Source of the DNA: Anaerostipes hadrus ATCC 29173 = JCM 17467
GTDB lineage: Bacteria > Bacillota > Clostridia > Lachnospirales > Lachnospiraceae
Reading direction: 5' to 3'
Assembly (NCBI RefSeq): GCF_030296915.1
Contig: NZ_AP028031.1
Span: 1,049,501-1,113,500 of the forward strand
DNA length: 64,000 nucleotides
Made by a program: the position numbers and the translations under genes. Numbering within the stretch: position 1 is the first letter of the stretch; each line of letters opens with the position of its first letter. Below, one piece after another: positions 43,542-53,056 of the stretch. The notes beneath the pieces are model-generated. The model worked only from the letters and a program-made list of their open reading frames with translations. It was not told the origin of the DNA and made no database searches.

Positions 43542-44129
43542 ATGGCAATCGATAAAGAAGCGATCAAGGAACATATAAGAGGTATTCTTGTTGCACTTGG
43601 AGATGATCCAAACCGTGAAGGGTTAAAAGAAACACCAGATCGTGTAGCGAAAATGTATGAAGAAGTCTTTGAAGGAATGAATTACAGCAATCATGAGATC
43701 GCACAGATGTTTTCAAAGACATTTGAAGATGATCTAAGTGTCAAAGATCATAAAGATATGGTGATCGTAAAAGATATTGATATCTTTAGTTATTGTGAGC
43801 ATCATATGGCATTAATGTATGATATGAAAGTCTCTGTGGCATATTTGCCAAAAGACAAGGTATTAGGACTTAGTAAGATCGCAAGAATCTGTGATATGGT
43901 TGGAAAACGTTTACAGCTTCAGGAAAGGATCGGAAGTGATATCGCAGAAATTATCATGGAAGTTTCAGGAAGTGAAGATGTAGCTGTTTATATTGAAGGA
44001 TGTCATAGCTGCATGAGTGCAAGAGGAATCAAAAAACACAATGCCAAGACAGTGACAACAACACTTCGAGGAGCATTTGATACAGATTCCACATTAAAAT
44101 GGCATTTCATGATGCAGGCAGGAAAATAA
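43542..44129 (+). CDS. folE: GTP cyclohydrolase I
   Basis: A 195-residue GTP cyclohydrolase I that opens GTP to 7,8-dihydroneopterin triphosphate. Motifs: [22 protein letters not shown], the zinc-binding SYCEHH and the second zinc Cys in [12 protein letters not shown]. In this operon its product feeds QueD, so its role is queuosine rather than, or as well as, folate. GGAGG precedes the ATG. Confidence 0.95.
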   Translation: MAIDKEAIKEHIRGILVALGDDPNREGLKETPDRVAKMYEEVFEGMNYSNHEIAQMFSKTFEDDLSVKDHKDMVIVKDIDIFSYCEHHMALMYDMKVSVAYLPKDKVLGLSKIARICDMVGKRLQLQERIGSDIAEIIMEVSGSEDVAVYIEGCHSCMSARGIKKHNAKTVTTTLRGAFDTDSTLKWHFMMQAGK

Positions 44130-44147
44130 GAAAAGGAGAGAAGCAAA

Positions 44148-44813
44148 ATGGCAAAACCAAACAAGGCCGTTGTGGTATTCAGCGGTGGACAAGACAGCAC
44201 AACATGTCTTTTCTGGGCAAAGAAGAAATATGATGAAGTGATCGCGCTTTCATTTAATTATGGACAGAGACATTCAAAGGAACTCGAATGTGCAAAGAAA
44301 ATCTGTAAAGAACACGGTGTAGAACATCATATTCTGGATATGGGACTGTTAAATCAGTTAGCACCAAACTCTCTTACCAGAGTGGATATGGAAGTGGATC
44401 ATGAAGCACCAGAAGAAGGAACACCAAATTCATTTGTCGATGGAAGAAATATGTTATTCTTAACATTTGCAGCTGTTTTTGCAAAACAAAGAGATATTCA
44501 TGTGTTAGTAACGGGTGTTTCCCAGAGTGATTTCAGTGGATATCCAGATTGTCGCCATGTCTTTATCTCATCTTTAGAAACAACATTAACACTTGCCATG
44601 GATTATGAGTTTGAAGTGATCACACCACTGATGTGGATTGACAAGAAACAGACATGGGAGATGGCTGATAAATTAGGCGTCTTTGATATTGTAAGAAATG
44701 AAACTCTGACATGTTATAATGGAGTGATGGGTGATGGATGCGGAGAATGTCCAGCATGTAAGTTGAGAAGACATGGATTAGAGGAATATTTAAAAGTCCG
44801 TGGACATAAATAA
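44148..44813 (+). CDS. queC: 7-cyano-7-deazaguanine synthase QueC
   Basis: A 221-residue PP-loop ATPase that makes preQ0 from carboxydeazaguanine. The PP-loop is [16 protein letters not shown], and the C-terminal zinc knuckle is [19 protein letters not shown]. It completes GTP to preQ0 (FolE, QueD, QueE, QueC). QueF, which makes preQ1, is not in the window, although a preQ1 aptamer controls the operon. It is the last gene before a repeat and a palindrome. Confidence 0.95.
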   Translation: MAKPNKAVVVFSGGQDSTTCLFWAKKKYDEVIALSFNYGQRHSKELECAKKICKEHGVEHHILDMGLLNQLAPNSLTRVDMEVDHEAPEEGTPNSFVDGRNMLFLTFAAVFAKQRDIHVLVTGVSQSDFSGYPDCRHVFISSLETTLTLAMDYEFEVITPLMWIDKKQTWEMADKLGVFDIVRNETLTCYNGVMGDGCGECPACKLRRHGLEEYLKVRGHK

Positions 44814-44839
44814 AAATATACGAAAGAGAAAAGCTTGCT

Positions 44840-44958
44840 TTATAAACATCTCGATAAATCGGTGTTGTTTAAGCCCTTTTACCATCTGTCATCTATTAAT
44901 AAATACAAAAATTATTAGCCAGTACCGTATAACATACACACTGTGTAGTGGTTTGAAT
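44840..44958 (+). repeat. Interspersed repeat, copy 2
   Basis: The core 44896-44958 matches 25061-25123 at 60 of 63 bases, and similarity reaches back to about 44840. Directly after the shared end (TTTGAAT) this copy carries a different palindrome from copy 1. Confidence 0.85.
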
Positions 44959-44971
44959 CATGTAAATTATT

Positions 44972-45127
44972 TGAATATTATAAAAAGAGATCATGTGTCA
45001 GCAACCGTACGGACACGTCTGCACTTAGCGAGTGGATGGTCGTTAGACCATTCAGGAGCTTAGTACAGCTACGTGGGAGTCCGAACGCGAGTGGGTTGCA
45101 GGCACATGATCTCTTTTTATAATATTC
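44972..45127. repeat. Palindromic element with 24-bp perfect arms and GC-rich core
   Basis: The arm AATATTATAAAAAGAGATCATGTG (first 20: AATATTATAAAAAGAGATCA) has its exact complement ending at about 45127. Inside, GCAACC/GGTTGC and CGGAC/GTCCG extend the stem, and three small hairpins sit at the top: CACT-TAGCG-AGTG, GGTC-GTTA-GACC and AGCT-TAGTAC-AGCT. It looks like a multi-branched structured RNA or a folded single-stranded DNA. It lies between convergent genes and codes for no protein. Confidence 0.75.
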
Positions 45128-45157
45128 CACCAATAATTTCCGCCTTCAAACTACAAA

Positions 45158-46519
45158 TCACAATTTCTGAAACGACTTCAATTCCTTTACCGCAAATGTT
45201 ATCGCACATACCGCAGCAAATCCATCTGCGATCGGTGCTGAGAACATAACTCCCTCAATTCCAAAGAAGATCGGCAAAATGATCATCAAAGGCAGCAAGA
45301 AAATAACTTGTCTGGTCAATGAAAGGAAAATACCACGATTTGCCTTTCCAATTGCTGTAAAGAAGTTTGCAGTAATTGGCTGTAATCCATTAATAAAGGT
45401 ACAAAACAAGAAGATTCTGAAAAACTTCTCTGCAAAACGGAAATAAGCTTCACTTTCAGACCCAAAGATTCCAATGATCTGTCGTGGGAACAGCTGGAAG
45501 CAGATGAAAGAAACTGTGCTGATGATCGTTGCAGAAATCGCAGCTTTCAAATAAGCCTCACGGACACGATCTAGCTTTCTTGCACCATAGTTATAACTGA
45601 TAATTGGCTGTAATCCTTGAGAAATACCAATATTAATCGCAAAAAAGATCATATTGATCTTCGTAATGATTCCGGCACATGCCAATGGAATATCGCTTCC
45701 GTAAGAAGATTTTGCGCCATAACGGATCAAAACATTGTTCATAACGATCTGTACGACCATCATGGAAACCTGATTAAAGAATGGCGCCATACCAAGAGAA
45801 ACGATTCTTCCTATATAATGAGGATGTGGTCTTAACTTTTCTTTTGTAAGTTTTACTGTTTTAAATTTTCTTAAATATAAAATAACCATGATTCCAGATA
45901 CGACCTGTCCGATCACGGTTGCCCAAGCAGCACCAGCAATTCCCATGTGGAAACCAAAGATCAAGGTTGGATCAAGAATCGTATTGATGATCGCACCAGT
46001 TAAAGTGCAGGTCATGGAAAACTTTGGACTTCCGTCAGCACGGACAAGGTTCGTACCACCTGTTGTTAAGATCAAAAATGGAAATCCAAGAGATGTAATA
46101 CCTGTATAGATTAAAGAATAATCTAAAACACTAGATGTTGCGCCAAATAAGATCATCATTGGTTTTAAAAATAATCTTGTTATGATACAAAGGATCATAC
46201 CAAGTGAAAAAAGCATTGTGATTGCATTTCCAGCGAAGGAAGCAGCCTCCTCCTTTTCTTGTTGGCCCATGCAAAGATTAAAGTTTGCAGCCCCGCCGAT
46301 TCCACACATCAAGGCGATGGCAGTACAGGTGATAACTAAAGGAAAGGCAACATTTGTTGCTGCGTTCCCAAGCATCCCAACACTTCGTCCAATGAAAAAC
46401 TGGTCTACCATATTATATAAGGCACTTACGACCATAGCGATAATACTAGGAATAGCGAAACGAAGAAGCAAATTTGATATCTTCTCGGTACCGAGCGGAT
46501 TTGTCTTTTGTTCGTTCAT
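45158..46519 (-). CDS. MATE-family multidrug/cation antiporter
   Basis: A 453-residue MATE exporter on the minus strand, full length with about 12 hydrophobic helices. The first half has NMVDQFFIGRSVGMLGNAATNVAFPL and the second ISQGLQPIISYNYGARK, the usual helix-7 signature. It exchanges organic cations or drugs for Na+ or H+. It is convergent with queC and divergent from gltB. Its leader carries three phased TCGAAA repeats. Confidence 0.92.
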   Translation of the reverse strand: MNEQKTNPLGTEKISNLLLRFAIPSIIAMVVSALYNMVDQFFIGRSVGMLGNAATNVAFPLVITCTAIALMCGIGGAANFNLCMGQQEKEEAASFAGNAITMLFSLGMILCIITRLFLKPMMILFGATSSVLDYSLIYTGITSLGFPFLILTTGGTNLVRADGSPKFSMTCTLTGAIINTILDPTLIFGFHMGIAGAAWATVIGQVVSGIMVILYLRKFKTVKLTKEKLRPHPHYIGRIVSLGMAPFFNQVSMMVVQIVMNNVLIRYGAKSSYGSDIPLACAGIITKINMIFFAINIGISQGLQPIISYNYGARKLDRVREAYLKAAISATIISTVSFICFQLFPRQIIGIFGSESEAYFRFAEKFFRIFLFCTFINGLQPITANFFTAIGKANRGIFLSLTRQVIFLLPLMIILPIFFGIEGVMFSAPIADGFAAVCAITFAVKELKSFQKL

Positions 46520-46561
46520 AATAAATAAAACCTCTTCTTTCTAAAATATATATAAAAGATT

Positions 46562-46628
46562 GTCGAAACGATCGAAAATGGTCGAAACGGACGTTATCTA
46601 GTATAGTATAAATGACAAAATAGTACAA
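46562..46628 (-). promoter_or_regulatory. MATE promoter and three phased TCGAAA repeats
   Basis: On the minus strand the promoter reads TTGTAC (46628-46623), a 17-bp spacer and TATACT (46605-46600). In the leader, TCGAAA (plus strand) occurs at 46563, 46572 and 46582, 9 and 10 bp apart, the outer two within identical GTCGAAACG. The helical phasing suggests a protein-binding site. Confidence 0.6.
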
Positions 46629-46760
46629 CTTTTTAAAAAACTTTTTGAGAAACAGGATTCAGTAAACGAGAAAATAAGAGATAATTCGATATATTATCAG
46701 AAAATAAATGTATAAATCGTTAAGAAATCTAATTATCAGACAACTTAAGAAAATTCATAC

Positions 46761-46789
46761 TTTACAACTAGGGAAAATTTCGGTATGAT
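46761..46789 (+). promoter_or_regulatory. gltBD promoter
   Basis: TTTACA at 46761-46766, a 17-bp spacer and TATGAT at 46784-46789. The 46630-46760 stretch has no other clear signal. Confidence 0.65.
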
Positions 46790-46832
46790 AAGAAAAAACA
46801 CGAGACAGTACATCGAGAAAGGATGAATGGAT

Positions 46833-49800
46833 ATGAAACAGACAAATCAAATTCCTGGATTATATGATCCAAGTTTTGAGCACGATAACTGCGGTATCGG
46901 TGCCTGTGTAAATATTAAGGGAGTTAAGAATCATCAGACAGTAGATAATGCATTGAAGATTGTTGAGACATTAGAGCACCGTGCAGGTAAAGATGCAGCA
47001 GGAGAGACAGGAGATGGTGTAGGAATCATGCTTCAGATTTCTCATAAGTTCTTTAGCAAAGCCTGTAAGGCAGCCAATATCAATATTGGAAAAGAAAGAG
47101 AATATGGAATCGGAATGTTCTTCTTCCCGAATGATGAATTGAGACTTCGTCAGGCGAAGAAGATGTTTGAGATCATCGTTGAGAAGGAAGGAATGACATT
47201 CCTTGGATGGAGAGAAGTTCCTACAACACCAACAGTTCTTGGTAAGAAAGCATTAGAATGCATGCCAAAGATCTTACAGGGATTTGTAGCAAAACCTGCG
47301 GATGTTGAAAAAGGACTTGATTTTGATCGTAAATTATATATCGCAAGAAAAGTATTTGAACAGAGTAATGAAGAATCATACGTTGTTTCATTATCCAGCA
47401 GAACGATCGTATATAAAGGTATGTTCTTAGTTGGACAGCTTCGTACATTTTTTAACGATCTTCAGGATTCAGATTATGAATCAGCGATCGCACTTGTGCA
47501 TTCACGATTCAGTACTAATACGACACCAAGCTGGGAGAAAGCTCATCCATATCGTTTTATCGTACATAATGGAGAAATCAATACCATCCGTGGTAACGCC
47601 GATAAGATGCTTGCCAGAGAAGAAAATATGGAATCAGAATATCTTAAAAATGAGATGCACAAACTGATCCCAGTCGTAAATCCAAATGGATCTGACTCTG
47701 CGAGACTTGATAATACATTAGAGTTCTTAGTTATGAGCGGTATGGATCTTCCGCATGCGATCATGATCACAATCCCAGAACCATGGGAAAATAATAAAGT
47801 TATTTCTCAGGAAAAACGTGATTTCTATCAATATTATGCAACGATGATGGAACCATGGGATGGACCAGCATCTATCATTTTCACAGATGGTGATCAGGTA
47901 GGAGCAGTACTTGACCGTAATGGACTTCGTCCATCAAGATATTACATCACAGATGATGATCAGCTGATCTTGTCTTCTGAGATCGGAGTTCTTGACATCG
48001 ACCCAACAAAGATCGTAGTGAAAGAAAGACTTCATCCAGGAAAGATGTTGTTAGTTGATACGATCAAAGGAAAAGTGATCGCAGATGATGTAGTGAAAGA
48101 AAAATACGCAGAGAAAGAGCCATATGGTGAATGGCTAGACAGTAATCTGTTAGAATTGAAAGATTTAAAGATTCCAAATGAACCAGTTCCAACATATGGA
48201 GCAGAAGAACGCGAAAAATTGATGAAAGCATTCGGATATACTTATGAAGATATCCGTACAGCAATCCTTCCAATGGCGTTAAATGGATCTGAAGCAATCG
48301 CAGCCATGGGAAATGATACACCACTTGCAGTATTATCCAATCGTCATCAGCCATTATTTAATTATTTCAAACAGTTATTTGCACAGGTAACAAACCCTCC
48401 AATTGATGCGATCCGTGAGGAACTTGTAACATCAACAACAGTTTATGTTGGAAAAGAAGGTAATATTTTAGACGAGAAACCAGAGAACTGCCGCGTATTA
48501 AAAGTACACAATCCAATTCTTACAGATACAGATCTGTTAAAGATCAAATCTATGAATAAAAAAGGATTTGAGGTTGTAGAACTTCCTATTACATACTACA
48601 AGAATACATCTCTTGAGAAAGCCTTAGATCGCTTGTTTGTAGAGGCAGACAGAGCATACAGAGATGGAGCGAATATCATTATCCTATCTGATAGAGGAGT
48701 CGATGAAAACCATGTGGCAATCCCTTCTTTATTAGCAGTATCAGCAATGCATCAGTATCTGATCAAGACAAAGAGACGTACATCTGTTGCACTGATCTTA
48801 GAGAGCGGGGAACCAAGAGAAGTTCATCATTTTGCAACACTGTTAGGATATGGTGCATGTGCAGTGAACCCATATCTTGCATTACAGGGAATTAAGAAAC
48901 TGATCGATGAAAATATGCTTCAGAAAGATTATTACGCAGCTGTTGAAGATTATACAAATGCAATCCTTCATGGAATCGTTAAGATCGCATCTAAGATGGG
49001 TATTTCAACATTACAGTCTTATCAGGGATCACAGATCTTTGAAGCAATTGGTATCAATTCTGATGTGATCGAAAAATATTTTACAAATACAGTCAGCAGA
49101 GTTGAAGGTATTTCCTTAAAAGACTTAGAAGCAGATGTAGATGCAAGACATGGAGCAGCGTTCGATCCATTGGGATTAGAAAATGATCTGACACTGGAAA
49201 GTGCAGGAAGTCACAAATATAGAAGTGGAAAAGAACAACATCTATACAATCCACAGACGATTCATACACTTCAGGTTGCAACAAGAACAGGAAGTTATGA
49301 TCTGTTTAAACAATATACCGATATGATTGATAAGGAATTAGAACCAGGAAACTTAAGAGGTTTAATGGAATTTGATTATCCAGAAAAGGGTATTCCAATT
49401 GAGGAAGTAGAAAGCGTTGACTCTATCGTTAAACGTTTCAAGACAGGAGCGATGTCTTACGGATCTATTTCTGGAGAAGCACATGAGACACTGGCAATTG
49501 CCATGAATAAATTAGGTGGTAAATCAAACAGTGGTGAAGGTGGAGAAAGACCTGAGAGATTAAAAGTCGGAAGAGATGGATTAAACCGTTGTTCAGCGAT
49601 CAAACAGGTTGCATCTGGACGATTCGGAGTAACAAGTGAATATTTAGTAAGTGCAAAAGAGATTCAGATCAAGATGGCACAGGGAGCAAAACCAGGAGAA
49701 GGTGGACATCTTCCAGGTAAGAAAGTTTATCCATGGATTGCGAAAACTCGTCATTCAACAGCCGGTGTAAGCTTAATTTCCCCACCACCTCATCATGATA

Positions 49801-51371
49801 TTTACTCTATCGAGGACTTGGCACAGTTAATTTATGATTGTAAGAATGCAAACAGAGATGCAAGAATTTCTGTAAAACTTGTATCTGAAGCAGGAGTCGG
49901 AACAGTTGCATCTGGTGTAGCGAAAGCCGGAGCACAGGTTATTTTGATTTCTGGTTATGATGGTGGTACAGGAGCTGCTCCTAAAAACTCCATCTACAAT
50001 GCAGGACTTCCTTGGGAGCTTGGACTTGCAGAAGCACATCAGAATCTGATCATGAATGATCTTCGTAATAAAGTTATCGTTGAGACAGATGGTAAGTTAA
50101 TGAGTGGACGTGATGTGGCGATCGCAGCAATGCTTGGAGCGGAAGAATTTGGCTTTGCAACAGCACCACTTGTAACACTTGGATGTGTTATGATGAGAGT
50201 ATGTAACTTAGATACATGCCCAGTCGGAGTTGCAACACAGAATCCAGAACTTCGTAAAAAATTCGCAGGAAAACCTGAATATGTTATAAACTTCATGAAG
50301 TTTATTGCTCAGGAATTAAGAGAATACATGGCGAAATTAGGAGTAGCTACAGTTGATGAATTAGTCGGACGTACAGACTTATTAAAACCAAATGCAAAAG
50401 CGGCTGAAAAACATGTAGATCTTTCAAGGATTCTTGGATATAAATATGATCCAGCACAGAAGATGGATTACAACCACAAGAATGTATATGATTTCAAACT
50501 GGAGCAGACAGCAGATATGAAAGTGCTGATGAAAGAATTAATGCCAGCACTCGAAAAGAAACAGAAGAAGAGTATTCAGCTTGATGTTACAAATATTGAC
50601 CGTACTTTCGGAACGATCTTTGGATCAGAGATCACAAAGCACTGGGGTGAACAGGCATTAGAAGATGACACATATGTTGTAAAATGTAACGGAGCTGGTG
50701 GACAGAGTTTCGGAGCCTTCATTCCAAAAGGTCTGACATTACAGTTAGTCGGAGACAGCAATGACTACTTCGGAAAAGGACTTTCTGGCGGTAAATTAAT
50801 CCTTTGTCCTCCAACAGGAATCAAATTCAAAGCAGAAGATAACATCATCGTAGGTAACGTTGCATTATATGGAGCTACAAGTGGTAAAGCATTTATCAAT
50901 GGTGTTGCTGGAGAACGTTTCTGTGTCAGAAACTCAGGAGCTACAGCGGTCGTTGAGGGTGTTGGAGATCACGGATGTGAATATATGACAGGTGGTCGTG
51001 TTCTTGTTCTTGGACCAACAGGAAAGAACTTCGCAGCTGGTATGAGTGGTGGAGTTGCTTATGTATTAGATGAAGACAGTAAGTTATATAAGAACTTAAA
51101 TAAAGAAATGGTTTCAGTAGAAACTGTAACATCCAAATATGACGTTATTGAATTAAAAGATATGTTAAAAGAACATGTTGCATATACAAATTCCGAAAAA
51201 GGAAAAGAAATTCTAAAAGACTTTGAACAGTATCTGCCTAAATTTAAGAAGATCATGCCAAATGATTACAAAGCAATGTTAAATCTGATCGTTCAGATGG
51301 AAGAACGTGGATTAAGCAGTGAACAGGCAAAGATGGAAGCATTTAATATCAAGGCAAATGCAGGAAAATAG
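46833..51371 (+). CDS. gltB: Glutamate synthase large subunit
   Basis: A 1512-residue GOGAT large subunit that makes glutamate from glutamine and 2-oxoglutarate. A short propeptide precedes the N-terminal nucleophile Cys (DNCGIGACVN, C20). The amidotransferase domain has HSRFSTNTTPSW. The FMN-synthase domain contains GAMSYGSISGEAHETLAIAMN and GEGGERPERLK, and the 3Fe-4S ligands are in CVMMRVCNLDTCPVG. A C-terminal GXGXG beta-helix follows. ATG 46833 is preferred over 46827 because AAAGGA at 46818-46823 is then properly spaced. It works with GltD, 10 nt downstream. Confidence 0.97.
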   Translation: MKQTNQIPGLYDPSFEHDNCGIGACVNIKGVKNHQTVDNALKIVETLEHRAGKDAAGETGDGVGIMLQISHKFFSKACKAANINIGKEREYGIGMFFFPNDELRLRQAKKMFEIIVEKEGMTFLGWREVPTTPTVLGKKALECMPKILQGFVAKPADVEKGLDFDRKLYIARKVFEQSNEESYVVSLSSRTIVYKGMFLVGQLRTFFNDLQDSDYESAIALVHSRFSTNTTPSWEKAHPYRFIVHNGEINTIRGNADKMLAREENMESEYLKNEMHKLIPVVNPNGSDSARLDNTLEFLVMSGMDLPHAIMITIPEPWENNKVISQEKRDFYQYYATMMEPWDGPASIIFTDGDQVGAVLDRNGLRPSRYYITDDDQLILSSEIGVLDIDPTKIVVKERLHPGKMLLVDTIKGKVIADDVVKEKYAEKEPYGEWLDSNLLELKDLKIPNEPVPTYGAEEREKLMKAFGYTYEDIRTAILPMALNGSEAIAAMGNDTPLAVLSNRHQPLFNYFKQLFAQVTNPPIDAIREELVTSTTVYVGKEGNILDEKPENCRVLKVHNPILTDTDLLKIKSMNKKGFEVVELPITYYKNTSLEKALDRLFVEADRAYRDGANIIILSDRGVDENHVAIPSLLAVSAMHQYLIKTKRRTSVALILESGEPREVHHFATLLGYGACAVNPYLALQGIKKLIDENMLQKDYYAAVEDYTNAILHGIVKIASKMGISTLQSYQGSQIFEAIGINSDVIEKYFTNTVSRVEGISLKDLEADVDARHGAAFDPLGLENDLTLESAGSHKYRSGKEQHLYNPQTIHTLQVATRTGSYDLFKQYTDMIDKELEPGNLRGLMEFDYPEKGIPIEEVESVDSIVKRFKTGAMSYGSISGEAHETLAIAMNKLGGKSNSGEGGERPERLKVGRDGLNRCSAIKQVASGRFGVTSEYLVSAKEIQIKMAQGAKPGEGGHLPGKKVYPWIAKTRHSTAGVSLISPPPHHDIYSIEDLAQLIYDCKNANRDARISVKLVSEAGVGTVASGVAKAGAQVILISGYDGGTGAAPKNSIYNAGLPWELGLAEAHQNLIMNDLRNKVIVETDGKLMSGRDVAIAAMLGAEEFGFATAPLVTLGCVMMRVCNLDTCPVGVATQNPELRKKFAGKPEYVINFMKFIAQELREYMAKLGVATVDELVGRTDLLKPNAKAAEKHVDLSRILGYKYDPAQKMDYNHKNVYDFKLEQTADMKVLMKELMPALEKKQKKSIQLDVTNIDRTFGTIFGSEITKHWGEQALEDDTYVVKCNGAGGQSFGAFIPKGLTLQLVGDSNDYFGKGLSGGKLILCPPTGIKFKAEDNIIVGNVALYGATSGKAFINGVAGERFCVRNSGATAVVEGVGDHGCEYMTGGRVLVLGPTGKNFAAGMSGGVAYVLDEDSKLYKNLNKEMVSVETVTSKYDVIELKDMLKEHVAYTNSEKGKEILKDFEQYLPKFKKIMPNDYKAMLNLIVQMEERGLSSEQAKMEAFNIKANAGK

Positions 51372-51380
51372 GAGGAAATT

Positions 51381-52868
51381 ATGGGAAAACCAACTGGATT
51401 TTTAGATTATGAAAGAGAAGACGCCCGTGCAGAATCTCCGAAAGAACGAATCAAACATTTTAACGAATTTCATATTCCTCTTTCAAGAGAAGAACAGCAG
51501 AAACAGGGTGCAAGATGTATGGACTGCGGAGTACCATTCTGTCAGTCAGGAAAAGTATTATTGAATGGAATGGCATCTGGTTGCCCACTTAACAACTTGG
51601 TGCCAGAGTGGAATGACTTGATCTATACAGGAAACTGGGAACAGGCATACTTAAGACTTAAGAAAACAAATCCATTTCCAGAGTTTACCGGACGTGTATG
51701 TCCGGCACTCTGTGAGAATGCCTGTACATGTGGATTAAATGGGAATCCTGTATGTTCCAAACAAAATGAATTAAGTATCATCGAGTATGGATACAAACAT
51801 GGATTAGCTAAAGCCAGACCACCAAAATTCCGTACAGGAAAGAAAGTTGCAGTGATCGGTTCTGGACCTTCTGGATTATCTGCAGCCAACTCTTTAAACA
51901 AACGTGGACATGAAGTTACAGTGTACGAACGTTCTGACCGTCTTGGTGGATTGTTAATGTATGGAATTCCAAATATGAAATTGGAAAAACATATCGTAGA
52001 ACGTAAGATTGCGATCATGAAAGAAGAAGGAATTCACTTTGTGACGAATGCAAACGTTGGAAAAGATATCAAACCAGAACAGTTAAAGAAAGATTACGAT
52101 GCAGTAGTTTTAGCTTGCGGATCATCAAATCCAAGAAATATCGAAGTTCCTGGACGTGAAGCAAAAGGAATTTATTTTGCGGTTGATTTCTTAAAATCCA
52201 CAACAAAGAGTCTGTTAGATTCTGGATTAAAAGACAAGAAATATATCTCTGCCAAAGGAAAGAATGTTATTGTTATCGGTGGTGGAGATACAGGAAATGA
52301 CTGCGTTGGTACATCCATTCGTCATGGAGCGAAGAGTGTTACTCAGCTAGAGATGATGCCAAAACTTCCGGATGAACGTGCAGAGAACAATCCATGGCCA
52401 GAATGGCCAAGAATCTGTAAAACAGATTATGGACAGGAAGAAGCGATCGCGGTTTTTGGACATGATCCACGTATCTACCAGACAACAGTCAAAGAATTCA
52501 AAATGAATAAAAAAGGCGAAGTCACAAAAGCTGTTTTAGTAAATCTTGAAAGCAAAAAAGATGAAAAGACAGGAAGAATGATGATGGTTCCAGTGGAAGG
52601 ATCTGAAAAAGAGATTCCAGCAGATCTTGTACTGATAGCAGCAGGATTCTTAGGAAGTGAAGCTTATGTCACAGAAGCTTTTGGGGTTAAAGTTAACCAG
52701 AGAACAAATGTAGAAACAAAACCAGATAGTTTTGCGACAAATGTAGAAAATATCTTTACTGCAGGAGATATGCATAGAGGACAGTCACTTGTTGTATGGG
52801 CGATCCGTGAAGGAAGAGATGCAGCTCGTGAAGTTGACAAACAATTAATGGGATATACAAATCTTTAA
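51381..52868 (+). CDS. gltD: Glutamate synthase small subunit
   Basis: A 495-residue FAD-dependent NAD(P)H-oxidising subunit that passes electrons to GltB. The N-terminal Fe-S region has CMDCGVPFC, CPLNN and CPALCENACTCG. The FAD site is VAVIGSGPSGLSAA and the NAD(P)H site VIVIGGGDTGNDC. The C-terminal IFTAGDMHRGQSLVVWAI is typical. GGAGG precedes the ATG. A strong terminator follows. Confidence 0.97.
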   Translation: MGKPTGFLDYEREDARAESPKERIKHFNEFHIPLSREEQQKQGARCMDCGVPFCQSGKVLLNGMASGCPLNNLVPEWNDLIYTGNWEQAYLRLKKTNPFPEFTGRVCPALCENACTCGLNGNPVCSKQNELSIIEYGYKHGLAKARPPKFRTGKKVAVIGSGPSGLSAANSLNKRGHEVTVYERSDRLGGLLMYGIPNMKLEKHIVERKIAIMKEEGIHFVTNANVGKDIKPEQLKKDYDAVVLACGSSNPRNIEVPGREAKGIYFAVDFLKSTTKSLLDSGLKDKKYISAKGKNVIVIGGGDTGNDCVGTSIRHGAKSVTQLEMMPKLPDERAENNPWPEWPRICKTDYGQEEAIAVFGHDPRIYQTTVKEFKMNKKGEVTKAVLVNLESKKDEKTGRMMMVPVEGSEKEIPADLVLIAAGFLGSEAYVTEAFGVKVNQRTNVETKPDSFATNVENIFTAGDMHRGQSLVVWAIREGRDAAREVDKQLMGYTNL

Positions 52869-52881
52869 GTTATAAAAATTG

Positions 52882-52924
52882 AAAAATGATGTCAGAAATA
52901 CAAATATCGTCTGACATCATTTTT
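52882..52924 (+). terminator. gltBD terminator
   Basis: A 15-bp perfect stem, AAAAATGATGTCAGA at 52882-52896 with TCTGACATCATTTTT at 52910-52924. Confidence 0.93.
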
Positions 52925-52970
52925 CGTTTGCAAAAAACAAAACTATTTTTGATAAGTTTTCGAGAAAGTC

Positions 52971-52999
52971 TTTTCAAAAGAGATTGTTTTTGCTATGAT
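52971..52999 (+). promoter_or_regulatory. Possible promoter of the DUF5662-like gene
   Basis: TATGAT at 52994-52999 is a fair -10 box; 17 bp upstream TTTTCA is a weak -35 box. Confidence 0.4.
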
Positions 53000-53056
53000 A
53001 ATCCGTGGAGAAAAAATCTTAATAAAAGAGAGAAGTATGAGGGAGCAGATTGGATT

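Noticed and set aside
44800..45063. 87-codon frame after queC
   Set aside because: It runs through the repeat and the palindrome, has no ribosome site and resembles no protein; the copy at 25061 does not keep the frame.
52886..53056. N-terminal extension of the DUF5662-like frame
   Set aside because: It spans the gltBD terminator and a likely promoter, has no ribosome site, and ATG 53057 has GAGGGAG upstream.
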